Assembly: GCF_002286935.1 (NCBI RefSeq)
Contig: NZ_MVOH01000014.1
Span: 1 to 64,000 of the forward strand
Source: Bifidobacterium criceti
GTDB lineage: Bacteria; Actinomycetota; Actinomycetes; Actinomycetales; Bifidobacteriaceae
Direction of reading: 5' to 3'
Length of the DNA stretch: 64,000 nucleotides
A program made the position numbers and the translations under genes. The notes under the pieces were generated by a model. The model had not been told where the DNA came from. It searched no databases and worked only from the letters and a program-made list of their open reading frames with translations. Positions 44,479-53,723 of this stretch are shown piece by piece (position 1 is the first letter of the stretch; every line of letters begins with the position of its first letter).

Positions 44479-45237
44479 TCAATCCTTGACGACGTCGCGT
44501 ATGCATGCGATTGCGTTGAGTGCGCGCGGATAGCCGATGTAGGGCAGGCATTGCGAGATGACGGCGATGAGGTAATGCGTGTCGCGTCCCAAGTGCAGGT
44601 TGCCGCGGATGTGTGCCCTGACCTGCGCGTCGCAACCGCCTTGGGCGATGAGGATGCACAATGTGACCATCTCGCGTTGTGCGAGGGTCAGGCCGCCGCG
44701 CGTGTAGTAGTCGCCGAAGCAGTTGTCGGTGAGCCATACGTTGATGTGCTTCGTGTCGTCGGGGCCTTTGCGGTGGAAGTCCTGCATCGCGTCGCCGAAA
44801 ATCGCCGTCTCGACCTGGGCGCCTTTCGCGAGCCTGTCGTCCGCGGTGACGGTCGCCTGTGGCGCGAGCGGCAGTTGCACATTGCGCGCGTTGAGGAAAT
44901 CGTTGAGTTTCTTCAGATACGGCAGGGAGTGCGCGAATCCGGCGAATGCGGTCGCCTGGTAGATGACCTCCTTGAGCTGGACCGATGTGACGCCCGCCTG
45001 GTAGACGACCGGCAGCATCATATCGAACGCGTCCATGCCTTGCGCGCCGATGATCGCGGCGATGACGGCGAGGCAACGGTCGGTCTCGTCGAGTGCGTCG
45101 TCGTTCGCTTCGGGCTCGTGCACGACCTCGTCGTAGGCGAACCGTGAGAACAGTTCAATGAATTCCGGATCGGTCTCGCTCAACGTGCGGTCGTCATTCC
45201 AGAAATGGTTCATTTTCCTATGCAGTTCCTCGAACAT
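44479..45237 (-). CDS. Carboxymuconolactone decarboxylase family protein
   Basis: A 252-residue protein with two CMD-type helical repeats: LAVIAAIIGAQGMDAFDMML with QLKEVIYQATAFAGFAHSL, and EMVTLCILIAQGGCDAQVRA with LGRDTHYLIAVIS. Neither repeat has the CxxC of AhpD-type peroxidases, so a redox role is less likely. I chose the ATG at 45237, six bases after GGAAGG; ATGs up to 45273 are also in frame. It is placed between bile salt hydrolase and a CDF transporter on the same strand but separated from bsh by two hairpins. Function unknown beyond the family. Confidence 0.85.
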   Translation of the reverse strand: MFEELHRKMNHFWNDDRTLSETDPEFIELFSRFAYDEVVHEPEANDDALDETDRCLAVIAAIIGAQGMDAFDMMLPVVYQAGVTSVQLKEVIYQATAFAGFAHSLPYLKKLNDFLNARNVQLPLAPQATVTADDRLAKGAQVETAIFGDAMQDFHRKGPDDTKHINVWLTDNCFGDYYTRGGLTLAQREMVTLCILIAQGGCDAQVRAHIRGNLHLGRDTHYLIAVISQCLPYIGYPRALNAIACIRDVVKD

Positions 45238-45369
45238 CGATAACCTTCCATCCATTGTGCTCATGTCGCTCATGGTCTCGCCCGCGCCTGAACACTAAGG
45301 GTGGATGGTGGGATGTTCGCGCACAGATCAAGACTCCGATGACCGTGTAATACGACAGAATATTGCATG

Positions 45370-45415
45370 GTGCCCATGACGAGCCTTTCCTGTGCGGCCG
45401 GCTCGTCATGGGCAC
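45370..45415 (-). terminator. Second hairpin after bsh
   Basis: Arms GTGCCCATGACGAGCC / GGCTCGTCATGGGCAC (16 bp) with a 14-base loop, between bsh and the CMD gene. With the hairpin at 45428 it forms a tandem terminator. Confidence 0.75.
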
Positions 45416-45427
45416 CGTTGTTCGAAT

Positions 45428-45458
45428 GCCGTGGGCGGCGCGGATCGCCGCCCACGGC
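45428..45458 (-). terminator. First hairpin after bsh
   Basis: Arms GCCGTGGGCGGCG / CGCCGCCCACGGC (13 bp) with a 5-base loop, six bases after the bsh stop on the minus strand. Confidence 0.8.
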
Positions 45459-45464
45459 CGCATG

Positions 45465-46409
45465 TCACTTCTCCTGCAGCTTGTTGCTCGACGCGTCGAA
45501 GTCGGAGACGGGTGTTGCGACGATCGTCGGATCGTCATACGTGGACATGTAGTACGTCTGCGTCTTCGCCGAATAGCCGCTCGTGAAGACGGTCTTCTCG
45601 AACTGGCCGTCGGCCATCGCGCTCATGCCCTCGACCATCGCGGCGCTCGAAAGGGTCTTGAACAGGCGCGTGACGTTGTCCTTCTCCCCCTCCTTGTTCG
45701 GATAGTGCGCGTTCGCATAGGCGACGCGCACGAAGCGGGACATCGAATTCGGGTCGCCCGGCAGGCCATGCGAGCTCAGTCCGGCACCCCACGGCTTGAG
45801 TTCCGCATTGCCCCACTTGACGGGCTTGACCATCGCCGGATCGCAGTTGATGTAGTTGATGAGATTGGCGCGATGCACCGGGAACTCCGGCTGGTTCGTC
45901 ATGACATCGATGTCGTTGTCATAGACATGCATGCCGCTCTCCGTGTATTCGACGACGATGCTGCGCGTCGCGTCGGCGATGATCCAGTGGAGCATCGCAA
46001 CCGGATACTTGTCGTTGATCGGCTTGCCGACGATCGTCACGTTCTTGAGCGCCTCCTGCACCTCGTCGACGCTCGTGAAGCAACGCGCGACCCACAGCGG
46101 GAACTCATACGCGGCGACATTCGTCGTCAGGTTGACGGCATCCGGCGCGTACTGCGCATAGCCCGGGAAATTCAGGCCGGCGACTGCGAGGCCCGCATCA
46201 TTCGCGCAATCGAAATACAACGGGGTGTCATCGGAAATGATGCCGACGCCGATGACGGCATGGTTGCGGTCCTCGGCGTTGAACGCAGGCTGATAGTCGT
46301 AGTCGGCCGGCGTGTAGACGATCTTCTCGCCATAATCGAACGACCAGTCGAGGTTGCGTCCGAAGAACAGGTTGCCGTCGCCGTCGACGAAGCGGACTGC
46401 AGTGCACAT
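45465..46409 (-). CDS. bsh: Bile salt hydrolase (choloylglycine hydrolase)
   Basis: A 314-residue Ntn-type hydrolase that splits glycine or taurine from conjugated bile salts in the gut. The mature enzyme starts at Cys2 (MCTAVRF), which becomes the nucleophile after Met removal. Other family residues are Arg18 and Asp21 (GRNLDW), the Asn-rich NLTTNVAAYEF region, and Arg near RLFKTLSSAA. Starting at Met-Cys (46409) with AAAGGA upstream fixes the start; the longer frame to 46463 would hide the catalytic Cys. This supports a mammalian or other animal gut habitat. Two strong hairpins follow the stop. Confidence 0.96.
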   Translation of the reverse strand: MCTAVRFVDGDGNLFFGRNLDWSFDYGEKIVYTPADYDYQPAFNAEDRNHAVIGVGIISDDTPLYFDCANDAGLAVAGLNFPGYAQYAPDAVNLTTNVAAYEFPLWVARCFTSVDEVQEALKNVTIVGKPINDKYPVAMLHWIIADATRSIVVEYTESGMHVYDNDIDVMTNQPEFPVHRANLINYINCDPAMVKPVKWGNAELKPWGAGLSSHGLPGDPNSMSRFVRVAYANAHYPNKEGEKDNVTRLFKTLSSAAMVEGMSAMADGQFEKTVFTSGYSAKTQTYYMSTYDDPTIVATPVSDFDASSNKLQEK

Positions 46410-46751
46410 GATGATGTTCCTTTCGTATACGGCAAGACCATCGTCCCACCGTGGGTTTCGCATGGGCGGCGTAACGCGTCACCGGAACCGGCCCAAGTCC
46501 GGACATGCCATATAGCCGCCATTGTAGGAAGCCACGGCATGCACCGGCCACGGTTATCGTTGACAGAGGAAGCGCCGCCGCATTCGCCGACGGTGTGCTT
46601 AAGCTCACACACCCGGCCTTCAGACGATGGCGTAACGGCCGCACGGACCCACACGCGGCGGTACTACAGTGGACAACGTATCCGGTTGCCGTACACGACG
46701 TGCGCTGATGGATCCGGCCACGCCCCACGGCATGACGCGAAAGGACGACCG
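46410..46751. other. Divergent intergenic region between bsh and nnr
   Basis: About 340 bases between divergent genes. It must hold the promoters of bsh and nnr. I see no gene in it; small open frames on both strands look like chance. The ribosome sites are GAAAGGA before bsh and AAAGGACG before nnr. Confidence 0.5.
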
Positions 46752-48587
46752 ATGAACGATTCCGGCACGACGACAACGGGCCCGACGCCACACACCGACG
46801 ATGCGGACATCGACGAGGACCTGCGCGTCGACACCCTACTGTCCTCCGCATTCGACACGGCGACCATCCGCGCACTCGAACGCCCCCTGCTCGACGATGG
46901 CGTCCCCCTCATGCGCATCGCCGCCGGAGCCGCCGCGAAACACATCCTCGACGTCATCGCCGACGAGGAATGGGACCCCGCCACGTTGCGAGTCTGTGTG
47001 CTCGCCGGCGCCGGCGACAATGGCGGCGACGGACTCTACTGCGGCGCGGCGCTCGCGGCCGAAGGGTTCAATGTGACCGCGATTGCCGTAGGCCGTGCGC
47101 TGCACGACGCCGCATTCGACGCGTTCCGCCGTTCCGGTGGCCATGTCTTCACACTCGACCCGAACGCGCGCATCCCCGGGGCGCCTTCCGGCATGTCGTC
47201 GGGAGAGGCTGGGCAGCGCCTTGAACAGGCAGTGCAGTTCGTGTCCCGCGCGCACATCATCATCGACGCGATGACCGGCATCGGCGTCGAAGGCGCCTTG
47301 CGCGGCATCCCCGCGGCGATCGCGGCCGCCGTCGGCGCGCAGGATGGCGCGCCACGGCGCATCGCGTTGCCCGACGACGAACTTGACATCGAATTCCCCT
47401 TCGTCGTCGCGATCGACACCCCATCGGGCATCGGCGTCAATGACGGCACACTGCCCGGCCCGTACATCCCCGCCGACATGACGATGATGTTCGGCGCGCT
47501 CAAGCCATGCGCGGTGCTGCCGCCCGCCTCCTACGCATGCGGACGCATCACGCTCGTCGACTTCGGCTTCGACGTGGACGACACCGACGTCGAACCGGCC
47601 GTCGAAGTCGCCGACCGCGCCTTCGCGCAATCGGCGATCCGCATACCGAACATCGAGGACGCGAAATACGACCGTGGGGTGACCGGGCTCATCACCGGAT
47701 CGGTCCACTACCCCGGCGCCGCCGTGCTCTCCACGGCGGCGGCCGCGCGCTCGAACATCGGCATGGTCCGCTACCTCGGCCCCGAACGCGCACAGAACCT
47801 CGTCCTCAACGCATTGCCCGAAGCCGTCATCGGCAAAGGCCACGTCCAATCCTGGGTCGTCGGCTGCGGCGTGCCCGACGGCACGCACGGCGACGCCGAC
47901 GACATGCAACGCGCCGCGATCGCGGCGTTGCTGCACCACTACGCGCTCGACGACGCCGACGACATGGATGAGGAAGCGGCGCTCACGATGCCGCCGATCG
48001 TCGTCGACGCCGGCGCACTCGACCTGCTGCCCGCCCACGTCCCCGCGCAGGTCGTCCTCACACCGCACGCGGGCGAGATGGCCGCATTGCTCACCCGCCT
48101 CGGCCATGACCGCACCGCACAGGACGTCAATGGCCATCCGCTCGAAAGCGCGGCGCTCGCCTGCGAACTCACCGGCGCGACGGTGCTGCTCAAAGGCGCG
48201 ATGACGGTCATCGTCGGCCCAGACGGCACCGGGGCGACACGCACGCTCGTGTGCGGGCGCGCACCAGCGTTCCTTGCAACGGCTGGCGCCGGCGATGTCC
48301 TCGCCGGCATCACCGGCGCGATGCTCGCCCAACAGGCGGACGCGATTATCACCGACCCGTCGCTCACCGCCGAGGTCGTCGCCGGCGCCGCCTACGTCCA
48401 CGGCCTCGCCGCGGCGCTCGCCTCGCACAGCGACCAACGGTTCTGGAACGAACCGGTGTTGTTCTCGGATGGCGCGTCGAAGGCGCATACCGTCGAATCG
48501 GTCGGCCATCCGATCGTCGCGTCGGACGTCATCGACGCGTTGCCGGACGCGTTCGACATGCTCAACGCGACGGCGCGCTACGAGTGA
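46752..48587 (+). CDS. nnr: Bifunctional NAD(P)H-hydrate epimerase/dehydratase (Nnr)
   Basis: A 611-residue enzyme that repairs damaged NADH and NADPH hydrates. The N-terminal YjeF_N epimerase domain (about 20-285) has LAGAGDNGGDGLYCGAALA and DAMTGIGVEG. The C-terminal kinase-like dehydratase domain (about 300-605) has ITGSVHYPGAAVLS, VLTPHAGEMAALL and the nucleotide loop ATAGAGDVLAGITGAML. Large Asp-rich insertions lengthen it. I used the ATG at 46752 with AAAGGA before it; the open frame upstream to 45363 has no homology and overlaps the bsh gene antisense. ahpC follows 51 bases after the stop. Confidence 0.93.
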   Translation: MNDSGTTTTGPTPHTDDADIDEDLRVDTLLSSAFDTATIRALERPLLDDGVPLMRIAAGAAAKHILDVIADEEWDPATLRVCVLAGAGDNGGDGLYCGAALAAEGFNVTAIAVGRALHDAAFDAFRRSGGHVFTLDPNARIPGAPSGMSSGEAGQRLEQAVQFVSRAHIIIDAMTGIGVEGALRGIPAAIAAAVGAQDGAPRRIALPDDELDIEFPFVVAIDTPSGIGVNDGTLPGPYIPADMTMMFGALKPCAVLPPASYACGRITLVDFGFDVDDTDVEPAVEVADRAFAQSAIRIPNIEDAKYDRGVTGLITGSVHYPGAAVLSTAAAARSNIGMVRYLGPERAQNLVLNALPEAVIGKGHVQSWVVGCGVPDGTHGDADDMQRAAIAALLHHYALDDADDMDEEAALTMPPIVVDAGALDLLPAHVPAQVVLTPHAGEMAALLTRLGHDRTAQDVNGHPLESAALACELTGATVLLKGAMTVIVGPDGTGATRTLVCGRAPAFLATAGAGDVLAGITGAMLAQQADAIITDPSLTAEVVAGAAYVHGLAAALASHSDQRFWNEPVLFSDGASKAHTVESVGHPIVASDVIDALPDAFDMLNATARYE

Positions 48588-48638
48588 CCCACGGATAACC
48601 CTTGACAACAAGCAACCATCATCCACAAAGGAGCCAAT

Positions 48639-49202
48639 ATGACATTGCTGCAACACGACCTCACCGATTTCACCGCGGATGCATACCAGAACAACGAGAT
48701 CAAGCAGGTGCGCAAGGACGACCTGCTCGGCCACTGGTCCGTCCTCTTCTTCTATCCTGCCGACTTCTCGTTCGTATGCCCGACCGAGCTCGAGGACCTC
48801 GCCGACCATTACGACGAGTTCAAGCAGGCCGGATGCGAGATCTACTCGGTCTCGTGCGACACACAATGGACGCACAAGGCATGGCATGACGCGAACGAGA
48901 AGATCGGCAAGATCACGTTCCCGATGATCGCCGACCCGACCGCGCTCCTCGCTCGCGACCTCGACACCTACAACGAGAAGACCGGCCTCGCCGAACGCGG
49001 CGACTTCATCATCGACCCGGAAGGCCGTGTCGTCGCCTATGAGGTCATCTCATCGAACGTCGGCCGTGACGCCGCCGAGATCCTGCGCCGCGTCAAGGCG
49101 TCGCAATTCGTCTACGAGCACACCGACCAGGTGTGCCCCGCCAAGTGGGAGCCCGGTGAGGACACGATCAAGCCGAGCCTCGACCTCGTCGGTGAACTGT
49201 GA
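48639..49202 (+). CDS. ahpC: Alkyl hydroperoxide reductase subunit C (peroxiredoxin)
   Basis: A 187-residue typical 2-Cys peroxiredoxin that reduces hydroperoxides. The peroxidatic Cys is in DFSFVCPTE (about 48) and the resolving Cys in DQVCPAKWEPG near the C terminus (about 168). The ATG at 48639 follows AAAGGAG. The TGA shares its A with the ATG of the reductase gene, so AhpC and its electron donor are translated together. In anaerobic bifidobacteria this pair is a main defence against peroxide. Confidence 0.96.
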   Translation: MTLLQHDLTDFTADAYQNNEIKQVRKDDLLGHWSVLFFYPADFSFVCPTELEDLADHYDEFKQAGCEIYSVSCDTQWTHKAWHDANEKIGKITFPMIADPTALLARDLDTYNEKTGLAERGDFIIDPEGRVVAYEVISSNVGRDAAEILRRVKASQFVYEHTDQVCPAKWEPGEDTIKPSLDLVGEL

Positions 49203-50977
49203 TGCCGATTCCACAGGACGATTTCCATGACGCCGTCGTCATCGGCGGCGGCCCCGCCGGGCTCACGGCGGCGATGTACCTCGCACGTGCCCGCTACCGC
49301 ACCTTGCTCGTCGAGAAGGACGATTTCGGCGGCCAGATCACGATCACGGACGACGTCGTCAACTATCCGGGCGTCCTCACGACGAACGGCAGGAAACTGA
49401 CGGCGGTGATGCGCCGGCAGGCGCAGGATTTCGGCGCCGAACTGCGCGTCGCCGACGTGACGGGCATCGATGTGCTCGACGACGGCGTCAAAGTCGTGCA
49501 CACGACGCGCGGCGACGTGCGCACGTTCGCCGTCGTGCTCGCGATGGGCGCATCCCCGCGCAAGGTCGGCTTCGCCGGCGAACGCGAATACGCGGGACGC
49601 GGCGTCGCCTACTGCGCGACATGCGACGGCGAGTTCTTCACCGGACGCGACGTCCTCGTCGTCGGCGGCGGTTTCGCGGCGGCCGAGGAATCGGTGTTCC
49701 TCACACGCTATGCGCGCAAGGTCACCGTGCTCGTACGCGAGGACGATTTCACCTGTGACGCGTCGGTCGCCGCGCACACGAAGGCCAATCCGAAGATCGA
49801 CATCATGTACGGCACCGAACTCAAAGGCGTCGAAGCGGGCGAACGCGGCCTCGTCGCCGCGACGCTGCGCGACGCGCACACCGGCGAACGGCGCCGTTGG
49901 CAGCCCGATGACGACGGCACGTTCGGCGTGTTCGTCTTCGCCGGCTATGTGCCCCAGACGTCGATCGTCGACGGCGTCGTGCCGCTCGATGACCACGGCT
50001 ATGTGCTGTGCGACCCGATGACGCTCGAAACGACGGTCCCCGGCATCTACGCGGCCGGTGACCTGCGCGTCAAGGACCTGCGTCAGGTCGTCACGGCGAC
50101 GGCCGACGGCGCGATCGCCGCCGTGCACGCCGAACAGTATGCGGCCGAGGCGAGCAAACGCACCGGCATCGTCCCGAAACGACCGACCGACACCGTCTAC
50201 GAACGCGACGCGCGCGACGCGCGCACGTCCGCCCCGGCGCAGACGTCGATCGCCCCCGTGTCGAACGACGTCGAGGACACACCTGCCGCGTCCGTCCATG
50301 CGATCTTCGACGACGACGTGCGCGCACAGCTCACGATGGTGTTCTCGCGCATGGCGCGCCCGGTCACGCTGCAGCTGCAGCTCGACGACACCCCGTTGAG
50401 CGTCGAACTCGACGCGTTCATCGACGAGCTCGTCTCGCTTTCGGACGGCAAACTCGGGAAGGTCGCCGACCACGTCGGCCGTATCGACGAGCACGGACGT
50501 GGTGCGTTCGACGCGTCGCAGCCGCTGCCGTTCGCAGCCCCCGTCGTGAGCGTCCTCGTACGCAACGACGACGGCGAACTCATCCCGACCGGCATCTCGT
50601 TCCACGGTGTGCCGAGCGGTCACGAATTCAACTCGTTCGTGCTCGGCATCTACAACGCGGCAGGCCCCGGTCAGCCCTTGACCGACGACGAACGGGCGCG
50701 CATCGAGGAGATCCACGAGCCGGTCGACATCATGCTGCTCGTCTCGCTCACATGCACGATGTGTCCGGAAACGGTGCGCGCGGCGCAACGCATCGCCGCG
50801 CTCAACCCGAACGTGCGCGCGGAGGCGTATGACATCGCGCACTATCCGGAACTCAAGGAACGCTACGACGTCATGAGCGTGCCCTGCATCGTGCTCACAC
50901 GTGCCGGTGAACGGCATATCGATTTCGGCAGGAAAAGCGTCGCGCAGATGCTCGACCTCATCGAACAACAGCACTGA
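49202..50977 (+). CDS. AhpF-like reductase: thioredoxin reductase with C-terminal thioredoxin-fold domain
   Basis: A 591-residue FAD/NADH reductase likely to feed electrons to AhpC. Residues about 1-310 are a thioredoxin reductase: GGGPAGLTAAMYLARA binds FAD, YCATCDGEFF has the active CxxC, VVGGGFAAAEESVF binds NAD(P)H and GIYAAGDLRVKDLRQV closes the FAD site. A variable linker (about 325-360) leads to two thioredoxin-like halves with CTMCPET (CxxC) near 520 and MSVPCIV. Classical AhpF has the thioredoxin-fold domain first; here the order is reversed. The start is ATG 49202, overlapping the ahpC stop by one base. Confidence 0.92.
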   Translation: MPIPQDDFHDAVVIGGGPAGLTAAMYLARARYRTLLVEKDDFGGQITITDDVVNYPGVLTTNGRKLTAVMRRQAQDFGAELRVADVTGIDVLDDGVKVVHTTRGDVRTFAVVLAMGASPRKVGFAGEREYAGRGVAYCATCDGEFFTGRDVLVVGGGFAAAEESVFLTRYARKVTVLVREDDFTCDASVAAHTKANPKIDIMYGTELKGVEAGERGLVAATLRDAHTGERRRWQPDDDGTFGVFVFAGYVPQTSIVDGVVPLDDHGYVLCDPMTLETTVPGIYAAGDLRVKDLRQVVTATADGAIAAVHAEQYAAEASKRTGIVPKRPTDTVYERDARDARTSAPAQTSIAPVSNDVEDTPAASVHAIFDDDVRAQLTMVFSRMARPVTLQLQLDDTPLSVELDAFIDELVSLSDGKLGKVADHVGRIDEHGRGAFDASQPLPFAAPVVSVLVRNDDGELIPTGISFHGVPSGHEFNSFVLGIYNAAGPGQPLTDDERARIEEIHEPVDIMLLVSLTCTMCPETVRAAQRIAALNPNVRAEAYDIAHYPELKERYDVMSVPCIVLTRAGERHIDFGRKSVAQMLDLIEQQH

Positions 50978-51004
50978 CGGAAGCACGATACACACCAAGG
51001 TTAC

Positions 51005-51045
51005 GGCGTGGGCGGAGGTCTGGCACACAGACCTCCGCCCACGCC
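51005..51045 (+). terminator. Terminator of ahpC-reductase operon
   Basis: Perfect 18-bp arms GGCGTGGGCGGAGGTCTG / CAGACCTCCGCCCACGCC with loop GCACA, about 28 bases after the reductase stop, followed by TTCGCGTTTGTT. Confidence 0.85.
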
Positions 51046-51194
51046 GTTCGCGTTTGTTACCCCGATATTTCGAGATGTGCACATAACACGTCCACGGCAA
51101 CAGCCGTGCAGTACACTGACGAAGGCGCGGCTCGGCATACGCCCGCGCCGGCCACAACATGGCACAGCCCTGCGGATCCTGAAACGAGGTAGCG

Positions 51195-51827
51195 ATGAGC
51201 GTTGAACGTCCGATAACCGATGCCGTCTTCGATTTCTGCGGCGTACTCGTCGACTGGCAGTCCCATTGCGCGCTCGACGGCCACGTGGACGCCGCCCTCG
51301 TCGCACGCATATGCGCGCCCGACGACCCCTATGGCTTCTTCCGCTACGAGGACCTCATGGACGGCGGCATGCGCCTCGACGACGTGCTGCCGATCGTCGA
51401 ACGCGATCACGGCGCGGACATCGCCGCGATCTACCGCTATTACATCGAACACTACGGCGATGCGCTGCCGGCCACGGTCGACGGGATGCCGCAGCTGCTC
51501 AAGGACCTCAAACATGCGAGCGTACACGTGTGGGGGTTGACGAACTGGGCGGATGAGACGTTCCACTTCGCGTTCGAACGCTTCCCCGAACTCGCCGAAC
51601 TCCTTGAGGGGACGGTCGTCTCGGGCACCGAGCGCCTGCACAAGCCACAGGAGGCGATCTACCGCCTCGCCGAGGAACGCTTCTCGCTCGAGCCCGAGAC
51701 GACCGTGTTCGTCGACGACACGGCGAAGAACATCGCGGGCGCGCAGGCGCTCGGATGGCACGGCATCCACTTCACCGACGCGGCATCCACGCGCGCCGCG
51801 TTACGCGCGCTAGGCGCCGCGATCTGA
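51195..51827 (+). CDS. HAD-superfamily hydrolase (YihX-like)
   Basis: A 210-residue HAD-IA family protein. Motif I is FDFCGVLVDW; the second Asp of the usual DxD is replaced, as happens in the FDxGGVxxD(W) group that includes YihX alpha-glucose-1-phosphatase and epoxide-hydrolase-like proteins. Motif II is WGLTNW, motif III the Lys in RLHKPQEAIY, and motif IV VFVDDTAKNI. The substrate is probably a sugar phosphate but is not proven. ATG at 51195. It precedes the LysR gene by about 70 bases on the same strand. Confidence 0.88.
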   Translation: MSVERPITDAVFDFCGVLVDWQSHCALDGHVDAALVARICAPDDPYGFFRYEDLMDGGMRLDDVLPIVERDHGADIAAIYRYYIEHYGDALPATVDGMPQLLKDLKHASVHVWGLTNWADETFHFAFERFPELAELLEGTVVSGTERLHKPQEAIYRLAEERFSLEPETTVFVDDTAKNIAGAQALGWHGIHFTDAASTRAALRALGAAI

Positions 51828-51898
51828 CGAATCCATCCAAAGACAACACCGGTATTGCAGAAGAGCACAGGAACACAACAGAAAGGAACGGCATCGCC

Positions 51899-52828
51899 AT
51901 GGCCACGTTGCTGCAGCTCAAATACATCGTCAAAATCGTCGAATGCGGATCGATGAACGAGGCGTCGCACGCGTTGTACATCTCGCAGCCCGCGTTGAGC
52001 TCGTCGGTCAAGGAACTCGAGAACGAACTCGGCATCGAGATCTTCACCCGCTCGTCGCAAGGCATCGCGCTCACCGTCGACGGCGCCGAGTTCCTCACGT
52101 ACGCACGTCAGGTGCTCGACCAGGTCTCACTGATGGAGGAACGCTACAAGAACGCGAAACCACGCAAGCAATTGTGCTCGGTCTCGACGCAGCATTACAT
52201 GTTCGCGGTCGAGGCGTTCGTCGAGATGATCGAATCGATCAGATCGGACGAATACGAATTCACGATCCGCGAGACCCGGACGCGCGACATCATCAACCAG
52301 GTCGCGAACATGCGTTCGGACATCGGCATCCTGTACCTGTCCGACTTCAACAAGCAGGTCATCGGCAAGCTGCTGCGCGAGAAGCACCTCGACTTCCATC
52401 CGCTGTTCCGCGCGCCGCTGCACGTGTTCATCGCGCGCACGAACCCGCTCGCGATGAAGAAGAAAGTCACGATGGAGGACCTCAAGCCGTTCCCGTTCAT
52501 CCAATACGAGCAGGGCGAGGAAGGCAGCTTCTACTTCGCCGAGGAGGCGGTGTGGCCCGACCACTCCCCCAAACAGATCAACGTGACCGACCGCGCGACG
52601 ATCCTCAACTTCATCATCGGTCTCAACGGGTACACGGTGTGCACCGGCATCGACAACGGCGACCTCAACAATGAGAAGATCGTGACGGTGCCGCTTGAGA
52701 CCGACGAGACGATGCTCCTCGGATGGATTTCGCACGAGCGCGCGAAACTCACGACGCCCGCGCAGGTGTACCTCGACAAGCTCAAGGAGGTCATCGCCTC
52801 CCACGGCTACGACATCATCGAACAGTGA
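51899..52828 (+). CDS. LysR-family transcriptional regulator
   Basis: A 309-residue regulator. The N-terminal winged HTH (LLQLKYIVKIVECGSMNEAS, LYISQPALSSSVKELENELG) is typical of LysR, and the C-terminal effector domain of about 210 residues contains IGILYLSDFNKQVI and FIQYEQGEEGSFYF. I used the ATG at 51899 with AAAGGA upstream; the longer frame overlaps the HAD gene. It follows the HAD gene and may be co-transcribed. The targets and effector are not visible. The nearby ahpC operon on the same strand raises the idea of a redox role, but that is only proximity. Confidence 0.92.
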   Translation: MATLLQLKYIVKIVECGSMNEASHALYISQPALSSSVKELENELGIEIFTRSSQGIALTVDGAEFLTYARQVLDQVSLMEERYKNAKPRKQLCSVSTQHYMFAVEAFVEMIESIRSDEYEFTIRETRTRDIINQVANMRSDIGILYLSDFNKQVIGKLLREKHLDFHPLFRAPLHVFIARTNPLAMKKKVTMEDLKPFPFIQYEQGEEGSFYFAEEAVWPDHSPKQINVTDRATILNFIIGLNGYTVCTGIDNGDLNNEKIVTVPLETDETMLLGWISHERAKLTTPAQVYLDKLKEVIASHGYDIIEQ

Positions 52829-52831
52829 CGT

Positions 52832-52862
52832 GTGATGTGTGGTGTGTGCGCCTGCACATCAC
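52832..52862 (+). terminator. Possible terminator after LysR gene
   Basis: Arms GTGATGTG / CACATCAC (8 bp) with a 15-base loop, immediately after the stop. Confidence 0.4.
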
Positions 52863-53296
52863 AACTCGTAGATGTGTGCGTGATTTCGATTTGTGAGCCC
52901 GTGCCGTGTGTGCTGCGCATCCCCTATGAGCGACACACACGGCGAATGTCACACAACCAACCAATGCCGCACGATTCGCGCACATTTACACACGGTAGCG
53001 CTCATATGCGCACATGTACTTTCTCGCATGAGCGCGCGTAGGCGTGCCCCCGGGGCCACCATTCGCGATATCCTCCGTATCTGCGATTTATGACCCCGGG
53101 ATTGACGTACATGCACCCCGTCAGATCATCGTACGCCCACGGTATGCCGATTCGAACGCGTCGCGCAGCGTATGCGAATAATCTTTCCTCTTGTTGCGAC
53201 ATCCGCGCATCCGGCTAAGGCAAGCATCGACCTTTCCGCTAGGTGCTTTACTTGCTGTGGTCAGGTTGGTGCTGTGTGCGGTGGTTTGGGAAGTGA
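52863..53296. other. Region without a supported gene
   Basis: About 430 bases. It begins with TG-rich sequence. A minus-strand open frame at 53002-53202 (66 residues, containing IPWAYDDLTGCMYVNPG) might be the remnant of a gene, but I cannot identify it and see no ribosome site. The last 80 bases are AT-richer and probably hold the HxlR promoter. Confidence 0.4.
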
Positions 53297-53315
53297 TACT
53301 TACTATCCGTAAGTA
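53297..53315 (+). promoter_or_regulatory. HxlR-type operator
   Basis: TACTTAC-TATCC-GTAAGTA is a perfect 7-bp inverted repeat with a 5-base centre, about 30 bases before the HxlR gene. TATATTTGTATGATACAATGG follows, containing AT-rich promoter-like elements. HxlR/YodB regulators commonly bind such TACTTACxxxxxGTAAGTA sites and autoregulate. Confidence 0.7.
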
Positions 53316-53344
53316 CCTGTATATTTGTATGATACAATGGTCTC

Positions 53345-53689
53345 ATGCAAGACATCGACATCTTCTCGAAGGACTGCCCCACGCGCTTCAACCTCTCGGT
53401 CATCAGCGGCAAATGGGGCCTGCTCATCATCCTCGCGCTCGACGACCATCCGCTGCGGTTCAGCGAGCTCGTGCACACGATCGGTGGCATAAGCGAACGC
53501 ATGGCGTCGCAGACACTCAAGTACCTCGAACGGTGCGGCGTTGTGCGCAGGCACGTCGTGCAGCACGCGAAGCCGCCGCAGGTGTACTATGAGCTCACGT
53601 CGCTCGGGCGGCAGTTCGTCGCTCCCCTCTCCCAGCTCGTCGAAATCGCGAACCGCAACGTCGACGCGCTCGTCTACCACCACGACTGA
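53345..53689 (+). CDS. HxlR-family transcriptional regulator
   Basis: A 114-residue winged-helix regulator of the HxlR (MarR-like) family. FNLSVISGKWGLLIILAL is the family signature, then RFSELVHTIGGISERMASQTLKYLE is the recognition helix region and GVVRRHVVQHAKPPQVYYELT the wing. A single N-terminal Cys (KDCPTRF) matches the redox-sensing Cys of YodB/HypR-type members, so it may sense electrophiles or oxidants. A matching palindromic operator lies directly upstream. The ADP-ribosylglycohydrolase gene starts 34 bases after it. Confidence 0.93.
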   Translation: MQDIDIFSKDCPTRFNLSVISGKWGLLIILALDDHPLRFSELVHTIGGISERMASQTLKYLERCGVVRRHVVQHAKPPQVYYELTSLGRQFVAPLSQLVEIANRNVDALVYHHD

Positions 53690-53723
53690 CGCACGTCCCG
53701 GCACAACAACCACAGGAGGTCAT

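Noticed and set aside
46836-48887. A 683-residue minus-strand open frame opposite nnr and ahpC
   Set aside because: Shadow of GC-rich codon use; both genes opposite are clear families.
53002-53202. 66-residue minus-strand frame after the LysR gene
   Set aside because: No ribosome site, no neighbours on that strand and no recognisable family; not enough to call a gene.
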